A stretch of DNA of 9,397 nucleotides from an uncultured Alphaproteobacteria bacterium (GTDB lineage: Bacteria > Pseudomonadota > Alphaproteobacteria > Micropepsales > Micropepsaceae). Of this stretch, positions 1 through 6,833 are shown one piece after another. Where the stretch lies: positions 1-9,397 of the forward strand of contig CAIXUE010000030.1 of the NCBI GenBank assembly GCA_903922545.1, given 5' to 3'. The position numbers were made by a program, and so were the translations under genes. The notes under the pieces are model-generated. The model worked only from the letters and a program-made list of their open reading frames with translations. It ran no database searches and was not told the DNA's origin. The number at the start of each line of letters is the position of its first letter. Position 1 is the stretch's first letter.

Positions 1-1352
1 AGATCATTGAAGGCGTGCGATATGCCCCCGCCTCGGCCCGCTACAAGGTCTATATCATCGACGAAGTGCACATGCTGTCCAAGCAGGCCTTCAACGGCCT
101 GCTCAAGACTCTGGAAGAACCGCCGCCGCATGTGAAATTCATTTTCGCCACCACCGAAATCCGCAAAGTCCCGGTGACTGTCTTGTCGCGCTGCCAGCGG
201 TTCGACCTGCGCCGCATCGATGGCGCCGAACTGACGCCCTATCTGGCCGCCATCGCGGAAAAAGAAAATGTGAAGATCGAAAGCGGCGCCCTGGCGCTGA
301 TCGTGCGCGCCGCCGAAGGCTCGGCCCGCGATGCGCTGTCGCTGCTGGACCAGGCCATCGCGCATGGTGAGGGCGACGTCATCAAGGCTGACACCATCCG
401 CGCCATGCTGGGTCTGGCCGATCGTGGCCGCATCCTCGATCTGTTTGAAAAAGTCATGGGCGGCCAGATCGCCGACGCCCTCACCGATCTCAAATCGCTT
501 TACGATTCCGGCGCCGATCCGCTTGCGATGATGCAGGATCTGCTGGAGATCACCCATTTCCTCACCCGCGTGAAAGTCGCGCCCAGCGCCGAAGGCTTTT
601 TCGATGGCGGCTCAGGCGAGGCCAAGCGCGCGGCAGAACTGGCCGCCAAGTTGCAGGTCTCTTCGCTTACCCGCGCCTGGCAGATGCTGCTCAAGGGCCT
701 GTTTGAGGTGCGCGATGCCAACCGGCCGATCCTCGCCTGTGAAATGGCGCTGATACGGCTGGCCTATGCCGCCGAACTGCCGCCCGCCGACAAGCTGGTG
801 CGCGATATTCTTGAGAATGGCACGCCGCCCCGCGCGCCAGCACCGGGTGCGCCACGCGGGCCCGCGCCTTCCGGCAATTCTCCCGGCGCCTCCGCCACCG
901 CGCCCCGGTTGAACCCCGCGCCCATGCCCGATGGTGCGCCGGTGATGCGGGGGCTGGAAGATATCGCGGCCCTGGCCGCGCAAAATCAGGCGCCCGTGCT
1001 GAAAGTGCATATCGAAAACGATATGCACCTGGTCAAGCTGGAACAGGCCCCTGAGATGGGACGCCTTGAGTTTCGCCCCAGCCCGCGCGCGCCGCGCACG
1101 TTGGCCGGCGATCTGCAACAGAAACTGCGCGACTGGACCGGCATCCGCTGGAGCGTTTCCATCGCCAGCGAAGGCGGCGCGCCCACGCTTGCCGAACAGA
1201 AGAAAAATGCCAAGGCGGCGCGCATTGAAAGCGTGATGCAGGCGCCCATCGTGCGTGCGGTGCTGGACCGTTTTCCCGGCGCCGAAATCGTGGCGGTGCG
1301 CGATGTGGTGGTGGAAGAAGCCGACCCCCCCGCCGCTGAAAAAGACGAATGA
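1..1352 (+). CDS. dnaX: DNA polymerase III subunit tau/gamma (clamp loader ATPase), 5'-truncated by the window edge
   Basis: This is the motor subunit of the clamp loader, which opens and loads the beta sliding clamp and, through its C-terminus, tethers the polymerase core. The reading frame is open from base 3, so the N-terminal part with Walker A and the zinc-binding motif lies outside the window. The GTG at base 15 is internal. About 449 residues are visible. Numbering from base 3, Walker B (VYIIDEVHML) is at about 15-24. The sensor-1/SRC segment ending TVLSRCQRF, which carries the arginine finger, is at about 59-67. A helical clamp-loader lid and collar region follows, then a Pro/Ala/Gly-rich linker (about 271-315) and a tau-type C-terminal domain. 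No slippery heptamer of the E. coli kind is evident. In Caulobacter the shorter form comes from ClpXP processing, which could also apply here, but that is inference. Identity is essentially certain. Confidence 0.97.
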   Translation, partial: IIEGVRYAPASARYKVYIIDEVHMLSKQAFNGLLKTLEEPPPHVKFIFATTEIRKVPVTVLSRCQRFDLRRIDGAELTPYLAAIAEKENVKIESGALALIVRAAEGSARDALSLLDQAIAHGEGDVIKADTIRAMLGLADRGRILDLFEKVMGGQIADALTDLKSLYDSGADPLAMMQDLLEITHFLTRVKVAPSAEGFFDGGSGEAKRAAELAAKLQVSSLTRAWQMLLKGLFEVRDANRPILACEMALIRLAYAAELPPADKLVRDILENGTPPRAPAPGAPRGPAPSGNSPGASATAPRLNPAPMPDGAPVMRGLEDIAALAAQNQAPVLKVHIENDMHLVKLEQAPEMGRLEFRPSPRAPRTLAGDLQQKLRDWTGIRWSVSIASEGGAPTLAEQKKNAKAARIESVMQAPIVRAVLDRFPGAEIVAVRDVVVEEADPPAAEKDE

Positions 1353-1368
1353 TGACAGGCCCCTCGCT

Positions 1369-1421
1369 GTCATCCCCGGCGAGCGCGGGCTTCGGCCCGC
1401 GTGAGGGAAGGGGACCCAGGT
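1369..1421 (+). repeat. Intergenic hairpin repeat element A (UUCG-capped)
   Basis: A 7-bp perfect stem, CGCGGGC/GCCCGCG, is closed by a TTCG tetraloop (1384-1401) of the very stable C(UUCG)G type. An outer TCCCC/GGGGA arm (1373-1377 with 1410-1414) adds to it. The sequence starts TGTCATCCCC and ends GGGGACCCAGG, the style of short interspersed palindromic repeats scattered between genes in alphaproteobacteria. It lies 17 bases after the dnaX stop and may attenuate or terminate dnaX transcripts, though there is no T-tract. Family membership is inferred from style, since no second copy of this exact element is in the window. Confidence 0.6.
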
Positions 1422-1470
1422 ATATAAACCGGCCCGGTCTTGGTAATTTGACGCCGCCTTCCTTTTTTCT

Positions 1471-1497
1471 GTCATTCCCGCGAAAGCGGGAATCCAC
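1471..1497 (+). repeat. Intergenic hairpin repeat element B (GAAA-capped)
   Basis: An 8-bp perfect stem, ATTCCCGC/GCGGGAAT (1474-1481 with 1486-1493), is closed by a GAAA (GNRA) tetraloop. It begins GTCATTCCC and ends GGGAATCCA, so it has the same frame as element A (GTCATcCCC ... GGGgAcCCA) in diverged form. The core also fits ATTCCC-N8-GGGAAT, the pattern of the neisserial dRS3 repeat. That is a resemblance only. Its end is about 30 bases before the recR start, and it contains one GANTC site (1490-1494), the CcrM methylation motif of this class. Confidence 0.65.
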
Positions 1498-1527
1498 CTT
1501 TGCCATCTCTGCGCGCGAAATCCTCCG

Positions 1528-2115
1528 ATGAGTTCCGGTTCCGAAATTGAGCGGCTGATCCAGCTGCTCGCCAAACTGCCCGGCCTCGGTCCCCGTTCGG
1601 CGCGCCGCGCCGCGCTGGTGCTGCTGAAGAAGCGCGACCTGTTTCTGGAACCGCTGGCCGAAGCCATGCAGGCCGCCAGCGCCGCCACCAAGAATTGCGA
1701 AACTTGCGGCAATCTGGATACCACCAGTCCCTGCGCCATCTGCCGCGATGCCCGCCGCGATCCCGCCATTCTTTGTGTGGTGGAAGATGTCGCCGATCTG
1801 TGGGCGCTGGAGCGGGCAGGGGTTTTTCGCGGCCGCTATCATGTGCTGGGCGGCGCGCTCAGCGCGCTGGACGGCGTAACCCCCGAACGCCTCACCGTCG
1901 CGGCGCTGCTGGAACGCGTCAAGGACGGCGTGGATGAAGTGATCCTGGCGATGAACGCCACGGTCGAAGGCCAGACCACGGCGCATTATCTGATGGATCA
2001 TCTGACCGGCGTGAAAGTCACCCGGCTGGCGCATGGCGTGCCGGTGGGCGGCGAGTTGGATTACCTCGACGAAGGTACGCTTAGCGCCGCCTTCAAAGCC
2101 CGCCGCTCACTTTAG
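1528..2115 (+). CDS. recR: Recombination mediator protein RecR
   Basis: RecR works with RecO and RecF to load RecA onto SSB-coated single-stranded DNA at gaps, in the RecFOR repair pathway of the cytoplasm. The 195 residues match the usual length of about 200. In order: a helix-hairpin-helix with [13 protein letters not shown] (17-29); a four-cysteine zinc finger (C57, C60, C69, C72); a Toprim domain beginning at VVEDVADL (84-91) with the conserved [13 protein letters not shown] (108-120) and [13 protein letters not shown] (143-155); and the C-terminal [13 protein letters not shown] (169-181). The ATG at 1528 gives a normal family N-terminus although no good Shine-Dalgarno precedes it. The usual partner gene ybaB is missing between dnaX and recR. 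A TTGACGC at 1448-1454 resembles an alphaproteobacterial -35 box, but its -10 is poor. Confidence 0.97.
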   Translation: MSSGSEIERLIQLLAKLPGLGPRSARRAALVLLKKRDLFLEPLAEAMQAASAATKNCETCGNLDTTSPCAICRDARRDPAILCVVEDVADLWALERAGVFRGRYHVLGGALSALDGVTPERLTVAALLERVKDGVDEVILAMNATVEGQTTAHYLMDHLTGVKVTRLAHGVPVGGELDYLDEGTLSAAFKARRSL

Positions 2116-2127
2116 TTTATTTCCACC

Positions 2128-2150
2128 ATGGGCGGGCTTGACCCGCCCAT
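2128..2150. terminator. Hairpin between convergent genes; repeat-like, possible bidirectional terminator
   Basis: A 9-bp perfect inverted repeat, ATGGGCGGG/CCCGCCCAT, has a 5-base loop (CTTGA). It sits in the 62-base gap between recR (+) and the minus-strand gene ending at 2178. It is followed by CCAGG, as element A is, and looks like another member of the interspersed palindromic repeats. There is no long T-tract on either strand, so efficient intrinsic termination is uncertain. Its position between convergent genes is where a bidirectional stop would be expected. Confidence 0.55.
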
Positions 2151-2177
2151 CCAGGGATCGAAGAGCCTTGTTGGCCG

Positions 2178-2468
2178 CTAACTTTCCAAGCTTCCCAACA
2201 TACGCGGCCCGAATATGGTCGCCGCCATCAGCGCCACGCCAAGGGCAAGATCATTGGCCGGCGACAGATTGCCAACCCAATTCAGATTCAATCCGGGCAT
2301 CACCAGCGCCAGCAGCACAATGGCGGCGGCGCAAAGCCCAAAGCTGCGGATCATTTCGCGGCGAAAACGGCTCTGCTCGGCCCGCGCCATCACGGCCATG
2401 ACGAAATAAGGGTCCTGCGCCGGCGGCATATCCGCCGCCAGAAGGGCGCTCAGCTGCATGTCATCCAT
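2178..2468 (-). CDS. Small two-helix membrane protein, possible anti-sigma factor
   Basis: This 96-residue protein has a charged, probably cytoplasmic N-terminus (1-42, including DPYFVMAVMARAEQSRFRRE, 19-38). Two hydrophobic segments follow, at about 43-60 and 72-90, each long enough to cross the membrane. The ATG at 2468 is chosen because GGAGG lies 5 bases upstream. It overlaps the end of the sigma factor gene by 8 bases (ATGGATGA), which implies coupled translation. A start at 2492 would be possible but lacks this support. Its position right after an ECF sigma gene and its soluble N-terminal tail plus membrane anchor suggest that it restrains the sigma factor. I see none of the HxxxCxxC zinc motif of classical ZAS anti-sigma factors and recognise no named family. 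Gene: likely real. Function: inference. Confidence 0.75.
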   Translation of the reverse strand: MDDMQLSALLAADMPPAQDPYFVMAVMARAEQSRFRREMIRSFGLCAAAIVLLALVMPGLNLNWVGNLSPANDLALGVALMAATIFGPRMLGSLES

Positions 2469-2991
2469 CGGAACCTCCAAGCGCGGACACAAGCTTTTCC
2501 CTTCCCCGCGCGATATGCGATTTTACCGTGCCCAGCGGCAAACCCAAAGCCTCTGCCGCTTCTTCATGGGTGAAACCGGCCAGAAGATTAAGCAACAAGG
2601 CCGCGCGCGGTTCCGGCGGCAGCGCGGCCAAGGATTTGGCCAGATCCAGCCTCAAGCCGGGATCCGGCACCGTGATGGTTTCGCTGTCCGCCGCCGCCTG
2701 CTCCCGCCGCAGCAGCCGCGCCAGCCCGCGCTTGCGCTCACGGTATTTGCGCCAGGCAATGCCGAACAGCCAGGGCCGGAAACTGCGCGCCGCATCAAAG
2801 CGCGCCATCTGCTCCCAGGCAAAAACAAATGCCTCCTGCGCCAGATCATCGGCATCGGCATGATTGCCGCAAAGCCGGCGCAGAAATGCGCGCAGCGCCT
2901 GCTGATGCTGGCGCACAAGCTGCGAAAAATCTTCCGCCGAACCGGCCTGGGCTTCGCGAACCCAGGCTTGTTCGGCCTGGGGGTTGGTCAC
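2461..2991 (-). CDS. ECF-family RNA polymerase sigma factor
   Basis: This is an alternative sigma factor that redirects RNA polymerase to a small set of promoters, probably in response to an envelope or environmental cue. The 176 residues are typical of the ECF group. Sigma region 2 spans about 22-90, with DADDLAQEAFVFAWE (46-60) and the promoter-melting and -10 recognition segment FRPWLFGIAWRKYRERKR (71-88). A short linker leads to region 4 (about 116-170) with the helix-turn-helix THEEAAEALGLPLGTVKSHI (141-160). Translation starts at a GTG that overlaps the stop of the upstream membrane-protein gene (GTGA, 2988-2991). No Shine-Dalgarno is visible there, so translation is probably coupled. 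It does not look like EcfG, and no nepR or phyR gene is adjacent. The ECF subgroup and its target promoters are unknown to me. Confidence 0.93.
   Translation of the reverse strand: MTNPQAEQAWVREAQAGSAEDFSQLVRQHQQALRAFLRRLCGNHADADDLAQEAFVFAWEQMARFDAARSFRPWLFGIAWRKYRERKRGLARLLRREQAAADSETITVPDPGLRLDLAKSLAALPPEPRAALLLNLLAGFTHEEAAEALGLPLGTVKSHIARGREKLVSALGGSDG
2474..2478 (-). promoter_or_regulatory. Shine-Dalgarno that fixes the start of the small membrane protein
   Basis: GGAGG on the minus strand lies 5 bases before the ATG at 2468, inside the 3' end of the sigma gene. It supports the 96-residue start over the longer one and would let ribosomes re-initiate after the sigma stop codon. Confidence 0.7.
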
Positions 2992-3422
2992 GGCGGCGGC
3001 GTCCGCTGGTCGTCCCGGTCATTCCTGGATGGGTGGTCGGACAAGATATTGCCCAGAAAGCCCGCCCCCATGCCGGCCAGGATAAACCCGACAAAAAGAA
3101 CGCCATTGGGGCCTTCGCCTATAATGCCGGAAAGCCCAAACACAAACCCCGCCGCCAAACCGAAAAACAGGCCAACCGGAACCCAGTTGCGTTGGGGCAA
3201 AGTCCAGCGGTCGCCGCGGCAGTCCTGCACTGGCTGACGCAGCGCTTCCAGCAATTGCGGCGGCGGATCCTTGCCCTGGTCGGCATAAGCCTTGATCAGG
3301 TCCAGCGTCTGCTGCGAGCGGTTGTGATCCAGCGATATGCGGATGATCCGGCTGACCATCCAGAACAGGGGGAAAATCAGCCACCAGAACCGGTTGAACA
3401 GGACAAATGCGCCGCCATGCAT
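2988..3422 (-). CDS. DUF6249-like inner-membrane protein, first gene of the sigma-factor operon
   Basis: This 144-residue protein has an N-terminal membrane helix (about 7-29) and a short soluble loop with DHNRSQQTLDLIKAYADQGK (32-51) followed by DPPPQLLEAL. Two more hydrophobic segments (about 80-101 and 106-127), rich in Gly, and a polar tail follow. This layout matches my recollection of DUF6249-type proteins, which occur beside ECF sigma genes in this class. I could not search to confirm it. The ATG at 3422 is supported by GGGAG (3432-3436) with 9 bases of spacing. The stop overlaps the sigma start by 4 bases. It lies 59 bases downstream of rmuC on the same strand, so read-through from rmuC is possible. 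It may sense or transmit a membrane signal to the sigma factor, but function is inference. Confidence 0.8.
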   Translation of the reverse strand: MHGGAFVLFNRFWWLIFPLFWMVSRIIRISLDHNRSQQTLDLIKAYADQGKDPPPQLLEALRQPVQDCRGDRWTLPQRNWVPVGLFFGLAAGFVFGLSGIIGEGPNGVLFVGFILAGMGAGFLGNILSDHPSRNDRDDQRTPPP

Positions 3423-3481
3423 GGCCGAAAACTCCCTTTTTCTCCCGCTATTGGCCGCCCACGCCCGGTGCGGATGCGGCC

Positions 3482-4543
3482 TTACGAGAGTTTTTTCACC
3501 TCGTCCGGGGCCAATTCCACCCGCTCGATCTTCTCGCCCCGGCTGATGATCTTCTCCGTGGAAACCGTGATGTCGCGGATATCGCCTTCCGCCTGGCCGA
3601 AATGGGTCTGCAGCTTGGCCACCCGTTCGCCCAGGCGCTTCACATCGCCCACCAGCACACCCACTTCCTTGCGGATCAAATCGGCCTGCTCGCGCATGCG
3701 CGCATCTTTCATCACCGTCTGGATGGTGGTGATCGCCAGCATCAGAATATTGGGCGACACCACCATCACCTGCTGGCGGTGGGCGTTCTGAATCAGACCT
3801 TCAAAGTCGGCATGCAGGTCGGCATAAATCGCTTCCGACGGCACGAACATGATGGCCGGGGTCTGCACTTCGCCCGGGATAAGATATTTCTCCGCGATAT
3901 CGGTGACATGCTTGCCGACATCGCTTTTCACCCGCGCCAGCGCCACTTTCTTTTCATCGTCATTGGCCGCGGCGCGCAGCAGGCTGAAACATTCCAGGGG
4001 AAATTTGGCGTCAATCACCAGCAGCGCCTTGTTGCCGGGAATGCGGATCACGCAATCGGGCCGGTTGCGGTTGGAAAGGGTGAACTGAAAATCATAAAGC
4101 GTGGATGGCAACCCATCGCGCACAATGCTTTCCATCTGCGCCTGGGCAAAGGCGCCCCGCGCCTGCTTGTTGGACAGCACATGCTGCAGCGACACCACCT
4201 GCCCCGACAGGTCCGAGATATTCTTCTGCGCTTCGTCAATCACCGTCAGCCGCGCCTGAATGCCGCCCAGTGTCTCGCCGGTCTTGCTGGCGCTCTCTTT
4301 CAGGTTCTCGCCCAGCCGCTTGTCCAGCGCCTCGATCCGCTCGGCCAGGGTACGGGAAAGCTGCGCCTGCGCTTCCAGGCTGGCCTGGAACTGGCCGGCA
4401 ATGGCGCCCTGTCCCGAAATCACTGTATCCATGCGGGGATCCGGCCGCGCCGGTTCCACGGGCATGGTTTTGGGCCGGGCAAACGCGAAAATCAGCGCAG
4501 CCGCCACGATCCCAACCGCCAGGATTATCAGCCCCAATTCCAT
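3482..4543 (-). CDS. rmuC: DNA recombination protein RmuC
   Basis: RmuC is a membrane-anchored protein of the PD-(D/E)XK nuclease-like superfamily, genetically linked to limiting inversions at short inverted repeats. Its exact biochemical activity is poorly defined. The 353 residues show an N-terminal membrane helix (about 3-22), then a long helical, probably coiled-coil stretch (about 40-135). The RmuC core begins at LPSTLYDFQFTL (145-156), with the nuclease-like pair D163 (RPDCVI) and D178-x-K180 (LLVIDAKFPLECF). PAIMFVPSEAIYADL (229-243) follows, then VVSPNILMLAITTIQTV (261-277). A second helical region ends the protein. The start at 4543 has AAAGGG (4553-4558) 9 bases upstream. The gene is divergent from def, and its Shine-Dalgarno overlaps the proposed def -35 box. 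Confidence 0.95.
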   Translation of the reverse strand: MELGLIILAVGIVAAALIFAFARPKTMPVEPARPDPRMDTVISGQGAIAGQFQASLEAQAQLSRTLAERIEALDKRLGENLKESASKTGETLGGIQARLTVIDEAQKNISDLSGQVVSLQHVLSNKQARGAFAQAQMESIVRDGLPSTLYDFQFTLSNRNRPDCVIRIPGNKALLVIDAKFPLECFSLLRAAANDDEKKVALARVKSDVGKHVTDIAEKYLIPGEVQTPAIMFVPSEAIYADLHADFEGLIQNAHRQQVMVVSPNILMLAITTIQTVMKDARMREQADLIRKEVGVLVGDVKRLGERVAKLQTHFGQAEGDIRDITVSTEKIISRGEKIERVELAPDEVKKLS

Positions 4544-4548
4544 GCTTC

Positions 4549-4577
4549 TTGACCCTTTTGGGCCGCCGCCCTATCTG
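4549..4577 (+). promoter_or_regulatory. Candidate housekeeping promoter for def-fmt-truA, probably leaderless
   Basis: TTGACC (4549-4554) is separated by 17 bases from TATCTG (4572-4577). Read in the Caulobacter housekeeping style, TTGACCC is followed after 12 bases by GCCCTATC (4568-4575), a partial match to GCTANAWC. Transcription would begin 6-7 bases after the -10, at about 4584, which is the A of the def ATG. No Shine-Dalgarno precedes that ATG, which is consistent with a leaderless message. The -10 match is imperfect, so confidence is moderate. Confidence 0.45.
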
Positions 4578-4583
4578 AGCGTC

Positions 4584-5111
4584 ATGGCCGTCCACCCCAT
4601 CCTTACCGCGCCCGACCCGTGCCTGAAAGCCGTCTCCACCGATGTCGCGGTGGTGGATGCCCAAATCCGCAAGCTGGCTGAAGACATGGCCGATTCCATG
4701 TACGCCGCCGACGGTATCGGCCTGGCTGCCGTCCAGATCGGGGTGCCCAAGCGAGTGATTGTGATGGACCTGGATCAGAAAGAAGACGGCAAAAAGACCG
4801 GCAAGAAAAACTGGCGGGTCTTTATCAATCCCAAAATCCTCTGGGCCTCGGAAGAAATGGCCACCTATGAGGAAGGCTGTCTTTCGGTGCCCGAGATTTA
4901 CGACGATGTGGACCGGCCCGCCCGCATCAAATGCGAATATCTGGATCTGGACGGCAAGCGCATTGAAATCGAAGCCGATGGCATGCTGGCCACCTGCCTG
5001 CAGCATGAGATGGACCATCTGGAAGGCGTGCTTTTCATCGACCACCTCTCCAAGCTCAAGCGCGCCATGCTGCTCAAGAAACTGGCCAAAGCCAAAAAGA
5101 TTTCGGCCTGA
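4584..5111 (+). CDS. def: Peptide deformylase
   Basis: This metalloenzyme removes the formyl group from the N-terminal methionine of new proteins at the ribosome exit. It is 175 residues long, normal for the family. All three motifs are intact: GIGLAAVQ (44-51), EGCLS (97-101, metal ligand C99), and QHEMDHLEG (140-148, with metal ligands H141 and H145 and catalytic E142). The start at 4584 gives the typical [15 protein letters not shown] opening. An in-frame ATG at 4542 would add 14 residues that do not fit the family and would overlap the rmuC start. The lysine-rich insert [15 protein letters not shown] (64-78) lies where many alphaproteobacterial deformylases have a variable loop. It is the first gene of a tight operon with fmt and truA. 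fmt adds the formyl group that this enzyme removes. Confidence 0.96.
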   Translation: MAVHPILTAPDPCLKAVSTDVAVVDAQIRKLAEDMADSMYAADGIGLAAVQIGVPKRVIVMDLDQKEDGKKTGKKNWRVFINPKILWASEEMATYEEGCLSVPEIYDDVDRPARIKCEYLDLDGKRIEIEADGMLATCLQHEMDHLEGVLFIDHLSKLKRAMLLKKLAKAKKISA

Positions 5112-6028
5112 TGCCGCTCAGATTGGCATTCATGGGAACGCCGGACTTCGCCGTCCCGGCGCTGGCCGAACTGATTGCCCAGGGCCATGACATCGCCGCT
5201 GTTTATTCTCAGCCTCCCCGGCCGAAAGGGCGCGGCATGGAGGTAGAACCCGGCCCGGTTCATCAATTCGCCAACACCGCCAAATTGGAAGTCCGCACGC
5301 CCCTGTCGCTCAAGGGTGCGGAGGAGCAGGCCGCTTTCGCTGCTCTGGATCTGGATGCGGCGATTGTGGTGGCGTATGGCCTGCTGCTGCCAAAAGCCAT
5401 TCTGGATGCGCCCCGCCTGGGCTGTTTCAATCTCCATGGCTCCCTCTTGCCGCGCTGGCGCGGCGCCGCGCCCATCCAGCGCGCCGTGATGGCCGGCGAT
5501 ACCGAAACCGGCGTGATGGTGATGCACATGGATGAGGGGCTGGATACCGGCCCCGTCCTGATGGCCGAACGCGTCGCCATCGGGCGCAAGACCTCGGGCG
5601 AACTTGCCGAAACACTTTCCCGCCTGGGCGCCGATTTGATGGTGCGGGCGCTGGGCGCGCTGGAACGTGGCCAGGTCGGCGAACATCAGCAATCCGCCGA
5701 CGGCGTCACCTACGCCAAAAAAATCCTGAAAGAAGAAGCCCGCATCGACTGGTCCAAAAGCGCCGCTGAAATTGATGGCCTGATCCGCGGCCTTGCCCCC
5801 ACACCCGGCGCCTTCAGCGAAGTGAAGGGTGAACGCCTGAAAATCCTCTATGCTGAACCCGCCGCCGGTAAAGGCACGCCAGGCGAAGTGATTTCGGATG
5901 ATGGCGCCATCGCCTGCGGCGAGGGCGCGCTGCGTCTCCTGAAAGTCCAGCGTCCCGGCGGCAAGGCGATGGATGTTGCCGACATGCTCAAAGGTTTCGC
6001 CCTGCCGCCTGGCACGCGCTTCAGCTGA
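5111..6028 (+). CDS. fmt: Methionyl-tRNA formyltransferase
   Basis: This enzyme transfers a formyl group from 10-formyltetrahydrofolate to Met-tRNA(fMet), making the initiator for bacterial translation. The 305 residues are close to the usual 310-315. The N-terminal Rossmann-like domain opens with [14 protein letters not shown] (5-18). The catalytic triad is N107, H109 and D145, within [19 protein letters not shown] (107-125) and DEGLDTG (141-147). The SLLP folate-site motif is at 111-114. The C-terminal tRNA-binding OB-like domain runs from about 208, after YAKKI, to the end. The ATG overlaps the def stop (TGATG), so the two opposing formylation activities are translationally linked. Confidence 0.97.
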   Translation: MPLRLAFMGTPDFAVPALAELIAQGHDIAAVYSQPPRPKGRGMEVEPGPVHQFANTAKLEVRTPLSLKGAEEQAAFAALDLDAAIVVAYGLLLPKAILDAPRLGCFNLHGSLLPRWRGAAPIQRAVMAGDTETGVMVMHMDEGLDTGPVLMAERVAIGRKTSGELAETLSRLGADLMVRALGALERGQVGEHQQSADGVTYAKKILKEEARIDWSKSAAEIDGLIRGLAPTPGAFSEVKGERLKILYAEPAAGKGTPGEVISDDGAIACGEGALRLLKVQRPGGKAMDVADMLKGFALPPGTRFS

Positions 6029-6765
6029 TGCCGCGCTATCGGCTCACCATCGAATATGACGGCACCGGCTTTGTCGGCTGGCAGCGCCAGGACAATGGCG
6101 CCTCCATCCAGGGCGCGCTGGAAGATGCCATTGAAAAGCTTTCCGCCGCCCGCGTTACCGTCACCGGCGCCGGCCGCACCGATGCCGGGGTGCATGCTTT
6201 CGCCCAGGTGGCGCATTTCGACCTGGAAAAAACTTTCGAGCCCGGCAAGGTGCGCGATGCCCTGAACCATTACCTGCGCCCCGCGCCCGTGGTGGTGCTG
6301 GATGCCGCTGTGGCAGACAGTGAGTTTCATGCCCGCTTTTCCGCCACGGCGCGGCATTACCTCTATCGCATTCTCAACCGCCGCAGCCCGCCGGGACTGG
6401 ACAACAACCGCGTCTGGCATGTCAGCCACAAACTCGATGCCGGGGCCATGCATCTGGCGGCTCAGGCGCTGGTCGGCCAGCATGATTTCACGACCTTTCG
6501 CGCCGCCGAATGTCAGGCGCAGTCACCGGTCAAGACGCTGGACCGCCTTGACGTCTCTGCCCGCGGCGAGGAAATTCATATCGAAGCCTCGGCCCGTTCT
6601 TTCCTGCATCACCAGATCCGTTCTTTTGCCGGCAGCCTGAAACTGGTGGGCGAGGGCAAATGGCAGCCGCGCGATCTGGCCAAGGCGCTGGCGGCGCGCG
6701 ACCGCGCCGAATGTGGCCCCGTCGCACCGCCCGATGGGCTCTATTTGGTCAGGGTCGATTACTGA
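6028..6765 (+). CDS. truA: tRNA pseudouridine(38-40) synthase TruA
   Basis: TruA isomerises uridine to pseudouridine at positions 38-40 of the tRNA anticodon arm, which stabilises decoding. The 245 residues are normal for the family. It begins [18 protein letters not shown] (4-21) and has the catalytic aspartate D52 in GRTDAGVHA (49-57). [16 protein letters not shown] (100-115) contains the conserved tyrosine Y111. [10 protein letters not shown] (150-159) and a C-terminal [14 protein letters not shown] (191-204) with R198 follow, and the gene ends near APPDGLYL (233-240). The ATG overlaps the fmt stop (TGATG) and no independent Shine-Dalgarno is seen, so it depends on the def-fmt transcript and coupling. 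No clear terminator follows. Confidence 0.97.
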   Translation: MPRYRLTIEYDGTGFVGWQRQDNGASIQGALEDAIEKLSAARVTVTGAGRTDAGVHAFAQVAHFDLEKTFEPGKVRDALNHYLRPAPVVVLDAAVADSEFHARFSATARHYLYRILNRRSPPGLDNNRVWHVSHKLDAGAMHLAAQALVGQHDFTTFRAAECQAQSPVKTLDRLDVSARGEEIHIEASARSFLHHQIRSFAGSLKLVGEGKWQPRDLAKALAARDRAECGPVAPPDGLYLVRVDY

Positions 6766-6800
6766 TTAAGTAAAAACGGAACTCTCATCTGCGACCAAAG

Positions 6801-6833
6801 GGAACTTTTTCCGGCACGTTCCTGTCTGGAACG
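6801..6833. promoter_or_regulatory. Clustered GGAAC/GTTCC inverted motifs upstream of the stress promoter
   Basis: GGAAC occurs at 6778-6782, 6801-6805 and 6828-6832, and its complement GTTCC at 6818-6822. CGTTCC (6817-6822) and GGAACG (6828-6833) form a 6-bp inverted repeat with a 5-base spacer, overlapping the -35 of the EcfG-type promoter. Only the last GGAAC has a properly spaced CGTT. The others could be degenerate promoter copies or half-sites for a regulator. Function is inference. Confidence 0.4.

Noticed and set aside
259..272. A-rich run in dnaX as a programmed frameshift site for a gamma form
   Set aside because: It lies in the ATPase domain, far too early for a gamma product, and does not form an X XXY YYZ heptamer in the reading frame. 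The A-run near 1200 fails the same test.
1428..1438. ACCGGCCCGGT palindrome after element A
   Set aside because: It is a short palindrome in GC-rich DNA and is expected by chance. No partner site or gene logic supports it.
1448..1477. Possible recR promoter with TTGACGC as -35
   Set aside because: The -35 matches the alphaproteobacterial consensus, but no acceptable -10 lies at 10-14 or 17 bases. The best candidate falls inside repeat element B and matches only three defined positions.
612..2034. Long minus-strand frames across dnaX and recR
   Set aside because: They are frame shadows caused by high GC content. They run through both real genes and the repeat spacer and show no recognisable domain.
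2461..2991. The ECF sigma factor as EcfG itself, linking it to the stress promoter at 6828
   Set aside because: Its region 2 does not resemble EcfG, and there is no nepR or phyR nearby. The stress promoter is better assigned to an EcfG encoded elsewhere.
3423..3481. Terminator or ECF autoregulatory promoter between rmuC and the sigma operon
   Set aside because: The only pairing is a GGCCG/CGGCC stem with a loop of about 19 bases and no T-run, and no GGAAC-like -35 is present. The gap may simply be read through.
4260..4583. Long N-terminal extension of def
   Set aside because: The upstream frame is antisense to rmuC and has no deformylase-like sequence. The family start and the motifs fit the ATG at 4584.
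6798..6822. Divergent EcfG promoter on the minus strand using the inverted GGAAC
   Set aside because: The -10 would be CCTT rather than CGTT, and the only gene in that direction is the oppositely oriented truA.
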